Shown piece after piece: positions 60,478 to 64,000 of a stretch of DNA of 64,000 bases (position 1 is its first letter; each line of letters starts with the position of its first letter). The translations under genes were made by a program, and so were the position numbers. The notes under the pieces were generated by a model. That model did no database searches. It saw only the letters and a program-made list of their open reading frames with translations, and was not told the origin of the DNA. Source of the stretch: a bacterium (GTDB lineage Bacteria; Auribacterota; UBA3054). Location of the stretch: positions 1 to 64,000 of the forward strand of contig JAFYXV010000008.1 of assembly GCA_017557885.1 (NCBI GenBank). The letters are read 5' to 3'.

Positions 60478-61416
60478 ATGGACATATCCTTCGTCATTCC
60501 CGTCTATAACGAAGAGGGCGACCTTCTTCAGCTCCATTCCGAGATCAGTTCTGAAATGGCCAAGCTCGGCCGCTCCTATGAGATCTTTTTCATCAACGAC
60601 GGCAGCACCGACTCCTCCCTCGACCTGATCAGAAAACTGGCCAACGAGGACGGGCATGTCCACTGCGTCTCCTTCCGCCGCAACTTCGGCAAATCCGAGG
60701 CTCTTTCCGCCGGCTTCAAAAGGGTGAAGGGAAAATACGTCTTCACCCTTGACGCGGACTTGCAGGACGACCCCTCGGAGATACCGGCCTTCCTCAAAAT
60801 GATGGAAGAGGGCTATGATCTGGTCTCGGGCTGGAAGAAAGAGCGCCACGATCCCCTGGAGAAGAGGCTGCCCTCCAAGCTCTTCAACGCCACCGTTTCC
60901 TTCATGACCGGCGTCAAGCTCCACGACTTCAACTGCGGCTTCAAATGCTACACGAAAGAGTGTACCGAAGAGCTGGACGTTTACGGCGAGCGCCACCGCT
61001 TCATGCCGGCGCTGGCCAACGAGCGGGGCTTCAAGGTGGGCGAACTGGTGGTCAACCACCGGGCCAGGATCCACGGAAAATCGAAATTCGGCCTGGAGCG
61101 CTACGCAAGAGGCTTCCTTGACCTTCTGACCGTGACCTTCCTGGCGACTTACACCAGAAGGCCCGCGCATATCATAGGCGGCATAGGCGTGCTCTCTTTG
61201 ATCCTGGGCGGCCTGTGCCTTTTCCTGTCCTGGCTGCTTTACTTCTTCGGCGGCACTATAAAGCAGGTCATGGCGGCCGCGCCCTTCTTTATGACCTCCC
61301 TTGCCCTGATAGTCTTCGGCGGGCTCGCGGTCTTCCTGGGCTTGCTCTCCGAACTGCTGGTGGCCCGCTCCCGCACCCCTCTGCGAACTATCCATTCCGT
61401 TAAAGAGGAATTTTAA
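60478..61416 (+). CDS. Polyprenyl-phosphate glycosyltransferase family 2 (ArnC/GtrB/DPMS-like)
   Basis: A 312-aa GT2 enzyme: SFVIPVYNEEGDLLQL at the N-terminus, the metal motif LDADLQDDPSEIP (near 91-103), then KYARG-type tail GLERYARGFLDLLTVTF. Two or more TM helices near the C-terminus (about 235-300) anchor it. Such enzymes load a sugar onto undecaprenyl phosphate at the inner membrane face, making donors for GT-C transferases like the one at 32097. No clear Shine-Dalgarno site. It starts the operon with the two cstA genes. Confidence 0.93.
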   Translation: MDISFVIPVYNEEGDLLQLHSEISSEMAKLGRSYEIFFINDGSTDSSLDLIRKLANEDGHVHCVSFRRNFGKSEALSAGFKRVKGKYVFTLDADLQDDPSEIPAFLKMMEEGYDLVSGWKKERHDPLEKRLPSKLFNATVSFMTGVKLHDFNCGFKCYTKECTEELDVYGERHRFMPALANERGFKVGELVVNHRARIHGKSKFGLERYARGFLDLLTVTFLATYTRRPAHIIGGIGVLSLILGGLCLFLSWLLYFFGGTIKQVMAAAPFFMTSLALIVFGGLAVFLGLLSELLVARSRTPLRTIHSVKEEF

Positions 61417-61421
61417 AAAGC

Positions 61422-62858
61422 ATGACGACTTTTCTGATTGGTCTGGGCATACTCATCATAGGAGGCGCCCTTTACGGACGCTTCATGGAACGGTTTTTCG
61501 GCGCCGACGACAGGCCGACTCCCGCCGTCAGCAAAAGGGACGGCGTGGATTTCGTGCCCATGCCCACCTGGAAAAACTGTCTCATTCACCTTTTGAACAT
61601 CGCCGGCACCGGTCCGGTATTGGGCCCCATCCAGGGGATCCTTTTCGGGCCGATAGTCTTCATCACCATTCCCCTGGGCTGCGTTCTGGCTGGCGCCGTG
61701 CACGATTTCATGATCGGCATGATCTCCCTCAGGAACGACGGCGCCCAGATGCAGGAATTGGTCAGGCGCTACCTGGGGCGGGAAGTGGCTTATCTCTTCA
61801 ACGTCTTCATCTGCATCATGGCGCTTCTGGTGGTGGTGGCCTTCACCTACTCCCCGGGCGACATCTTCGTCATCAGCTTCATGAAGCAGGAAGCCACTGT
61901 GACCAACTGTTGGACCTGGGTCGCCTACGGATTGGTTTTCGTTTATTACCTTCTGGCCACCTACATGCCCATAGACAAGCTCATAGGCAGGGTCTATCCC
62001 GTCATAGGCAGCCTTTTCATCGTTTCCGCCGTCATAATCTTCGCCCTGATCTTCACGAAGCATCTGCCCCTCCAAAATCTCACCTGGGAAAACTGGCGCG
62101 GGCTTAAGCCCAACATGATCCCCCTCTTCTTCGTGACCGTGGCCTGCGGCATCGCCTCGGGCTTCCACTCCACCCAGGCTACGCTTATCGCCCGCAGCGT
62201 AACAAATGAAAAATGCGGCCGCAAAATTTTCTTCAACATGATGCTGACGGAGGGCTTCATCGCCATGATCTGGGCGGCCGTCACCATGGGCGTCATGGGA
62301 AAATACGGACTTAGCAGCGCCGGCAACGCCAACGCCGCGCTGGTGGAGATCGTCAACACGCTTCTGGGCTCCAAGGCCGGCGTCATAGTCATGGCGGGCT
62401 TCATTGTCCTTCCCATAACCACCGGCGGCACCACCATGCGCATACTGCGCATCATGCTGGGAGAGCTTTTGAAGATCGGGCGCGACAACAAGTTTGGCAA
62501 GATCGTTCTGGGCGTTTCCATCGTCGTATCCTCCCTCACGCTTCTGCTCCTGGTGAAATTTCAGCCCAACGGCTTCGCCATCATCTGGCGCTATTTCGCC
62601 TGGAGCAATCAGGTCCTGGTGGTATTCACCCTGGCGGTGGCCACCGCCTGGTGCGTTCAAAACAACAAAACCATCGCCCTGACGGTCATTCCCGGCGCCT
62701 TTTATCTTTTCGTGGTCTCAAGTTTCATCCTGAACGCCAAAGTCGGCTTCAACCTGAGCTGGGATCTCAGCTACCTGATCTCGGCCCTGCTTTCCCTCGC
62801 TTTCATAGGTTTCTTCAGCTATAAAAAAATTACTTCCAAAAATAAAGGACAATTATGA
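61422..62858 (+). CDS. CstA family transporter (short form), copy 1
   Basis: A 478-aa membrane protein with about 12-13 TM helices of the CstA family (peptide/pyruvate uptake in E. coli). Family blocks are NIAGTGPVLGPIQGILFGP (near 61), GCVLAGAVHDFMIGMISLRNDG, GFHSTQATLIARS and TTGGTTMRILR. E. coli CstA is about 700 aa; this is a shorter form, seen in many anaerobes. It begins 5 bases after the GT2 gene. The stop overlaps the next cstA start (ATGA). Confidence 0.9.
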   Translation: MTTFLIGLGILIIGGALYGRFMERFFGADDRPTPAVSKRDGVDFVPMPTWKNCLIHLLNIAGTGPVLGPIQGILFGPIVFITIPLGCVLAGAVHDFMIGMISLRNDGAQMQELVRRYLGREVAYLFNVFICIMALLVVVAFTYSPGDIFVISFMKQEATVTNCWTWVAYGLVFVYYLLATYMPIDKLIGRVYPVIGSLFIVSAVIIFALIFTKHLPLQNLTWENWRGLKPNMIPLFFVTVACGIASGFHSTQATLIARSVTNEKCGRKIFFNMMLTEGFIAMIWAAVTMGVMGKYGLSSAGNANAALVEIVNTLLGSKAGVIVMAGFIVLPITTGGTTMRILRIMLGELLKIGRDNKFGKIVLGVSIVVSSLTLLLLVKFQPNGFAIIWRYFAWSNQVLVVFTLAVATAWCVQNNKTIALTVIPGAFYLFVVSSFILNAKVGFNLSWDLSYLISALLSLAFIGFFSYKKITSKNKGQL

Positions 62859-64000
62859 TCACCTTTCTTTGCGGTTTGGTTCTTCTGGGCCTGGGCGGCT
62901 TTCTGTACGGCCGCTTTGTGGAACGCTTCTTCGGAATAAGCGACAAGCCGACTCCGGCCATCACAAAGGCCGACGGCGTGGATTACGTTCCCATGGCTTC
63001 CTGGCGCAACGGGCTCATCCATCTTCTCAACATCGCCGGCACCGGCCCGATCCTTGGACCGATACAGGGCATACTCTTCGGGCCCGTGGCTTTCATCACG
63101 ATCCCTCTGGGCTGCATACTGGCGGGTGCCGTGCAGGACTTCATGACCGGCATGATCTCCATCAGGAACGACGGCGAACAGATCCAGAGCCTGGTGAAGC
63201 GCTACCTTGGCAAAAACGTGGCCCTTTTCTTCGGCATCTTCGTCTTTCTGACAGTGCTGTTGTTCGGCGTGACCTGCGTCTATACGCCCGGCGACATTTT
63301 CGTCAAAGGCGTCATCCATCAGGACGTCGCCATAACTAACCCCTGGCTCTGGGTGATCTACGGAGTCATCTTCTGCTACTACCTCATTGCCACGCTGCTT
63401 CCCATCGATAAGATCATCGGAAAGGTGTATCCCTTCATCGGCGCCTTCTTCATTTTCACGGCCATTCTGCTTTTCTTCTACATTTTCTTGAAAAAACTGC
63501 CGCTCGCCGAGCTGAATATCAGCAACTGGCGGGGCTTGAAGCCCAACTTCTTCCCCCTCTTTTTCGTTACTGTGGCCTGCGGCATAGCGTCTGGTTTCCA
63601 CTCCACCCAGGCGACCATCATATCGAGGACTATCGAGAGCGAAAAGCAGGGGCGCTCCATTTTTTACAACATGATGATCGTCGAGGGCTTCATCGCCATG
63701 ATCTGGGCGGCCGTCACCATGGGCGTCATGAAACTCTATAACCTGGACGCCGGGCAGGGCCCGACCATCATGCTGGCCGAGATCGTTGGCAAAGTTCTTA
63801 GTGTCTTCCAGACCGGAGACGCGAATTCCTTTTTCAACAGAGCGCTTAACCTCGCCGTCATTTTAGGCGTTGTGGCGCTTCCCATAACCAGCGGCGACAC
63901 CGCTCTCCGCGGCTGCAGGCTGATAATAGGCGAAATGCTGGGCATCGATCAGGGCAGGATCAAAAACAGGCTGCTGCTCTCTCTTGTGATCTTCGTTCTG
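62855..64000 (+). CDS. CstA family transporter, copy 2 (partial, cut by right edge)
   Basis: The reading frame from the ATG at 62855 stays open to the window end (382 codons shown). It is a close paralogue of the gene just before it: NIAGTGPILGPIQGILFGP, GCILAGAVQDFMTGMISIRND and GFHSTQATIISRT match it block for block. It overlaps the first copy by ATGA. The two diverge in the loops, such as the extra segment after KVLSVFQTGD near codon 320, so they may differ in substrate. The C-terminus lies outside the window. Confidence 0.9.
   Translation, partial: MITFLCGLVLLGLGGFLYGRFVERFFGISDKPTPAITKADGVDYVPMASWRNGLIHLLNIAGTGPILGPIQGILFGPVAFITIPLGCILAGAVQDFMTGMISIRNDGEQIQSLVKRYLGKNVALFFGIFVFLTVLLFGVTCVYTPGDIFVKGVIHQDVAITNPWLWVIYGVIFCYYLIATLLPIDKIIGKVYPFIGAFFIFTAILLFFYIFLKKLPLAELNISNWRGLKPNFFPLFFVTVACGIASGFHSTQATIISRTIESEKQGRSIFYNMMIVEGFIAMIWAAVTMGVMKLYNLDAGQGPTIMLAEIVGKVLSVFQTGDANSFFNRALNLAVILGVVALPITSGDTALRGCRLIIGEMLGIDQGRIKNRLLLSLVIFVL

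Overview
The window is a dense, GC-rich bacterial chromosome segment of about 53 protein genes and two tRNAs, with no gene-free stretch above about 225 bases. I saw no rRNA, CRISPR array, transposase or integrase. The best guess for the host is a PVC-superphylum bacterium, most likely Lentisphaerota or a gut relative. The clues are a surface protein ending in a PEP-CTERM-type sorting tail, several family 2 and 35 glycoside hydrolases, a pyruvoyl-dependent arginine decarboxylase, ThyX, AsnRS, and an O-antigen-type surface glycan locus. This assignment is inference; no marker gene here settles it.

Left part, minus strand (39-13698): a collinear run that probably starts at a promoter ahead of dnaE. 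It continues through yacG, uvrB, an M24 peptidase, tatD, a DUF374 acyltransferase, a HEAT-repeat membrane protein, rnhB, yraN and surE. It ends with a chimeric lipoprotein carrying a degenerate adenylation-like domain and a CinA N-terminal-type protein. Next (13850-18504) is a Gld-type ABC exporter module (ATPase, permease, GldG-like and DUF4340 subunits), closed by a terminator and preceded by repeated TTTGTCA motifs. Upstream lie tsaE, thiL, an M16-fold protein whose zinc motif is lost in both halves, a HIT protein, and two GH2 enzymes, one predicted to be a lipoprotein.

Middle part (27085-38135): tRNA-Gln and tRNA-Ala, each with a clear promoter and terminator, flank manA; thyX follows. 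The plus strand then carries a HIT hydrolase, an M42 peptidase, a sugar aminotransferase, a GT-C-type glycosyltransferase, a WbpM/PglF-type nucleotide-sugar dehydratase, a TrmA/RlmD-family RNA methyltransferase and mntP. The aminotransferase, transferase and dehydratase together suggest synthesis of an amino-deoxy sugar for a surface glycan. A convergent arginine decarboxylase with its own promoter follows.

Right part (38150-64000): a nucleoside-salvage operon (TGS-type nucleoside kinase, deoB, pyrimidine phosphorylase, purine nucleoside phosphorylase) diverges from asnS-cysC-HEAT lipoprotein-B12 radical SAM-CotH surface protein. On the minus strand an ECF-like sigma factor, an O-antigen ligase/polymerase-like protein, pncC, recA, recX, a GH2 protein and a GH35 protein form one tightly packed run. 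The window closes on the plus strand with a GT2 glycosyltransferase and two tandem CstA-family transporters, the second cut by the right edge.

The most unusual items are proteins that keep a fold but seem to have lost or changed their catalytic core: the adenylation-like lipoprotein, the double M16 protein, and a GH2 protein with Cys before its acid/base Glu. Other notable items are a UvrB without a recognisable UVR tail, an O-antigen ligase with a two-copy soluble tail, and a pair of HEAT-repeat proteins with different membrane anchors. None of these amounts to a proven new system.
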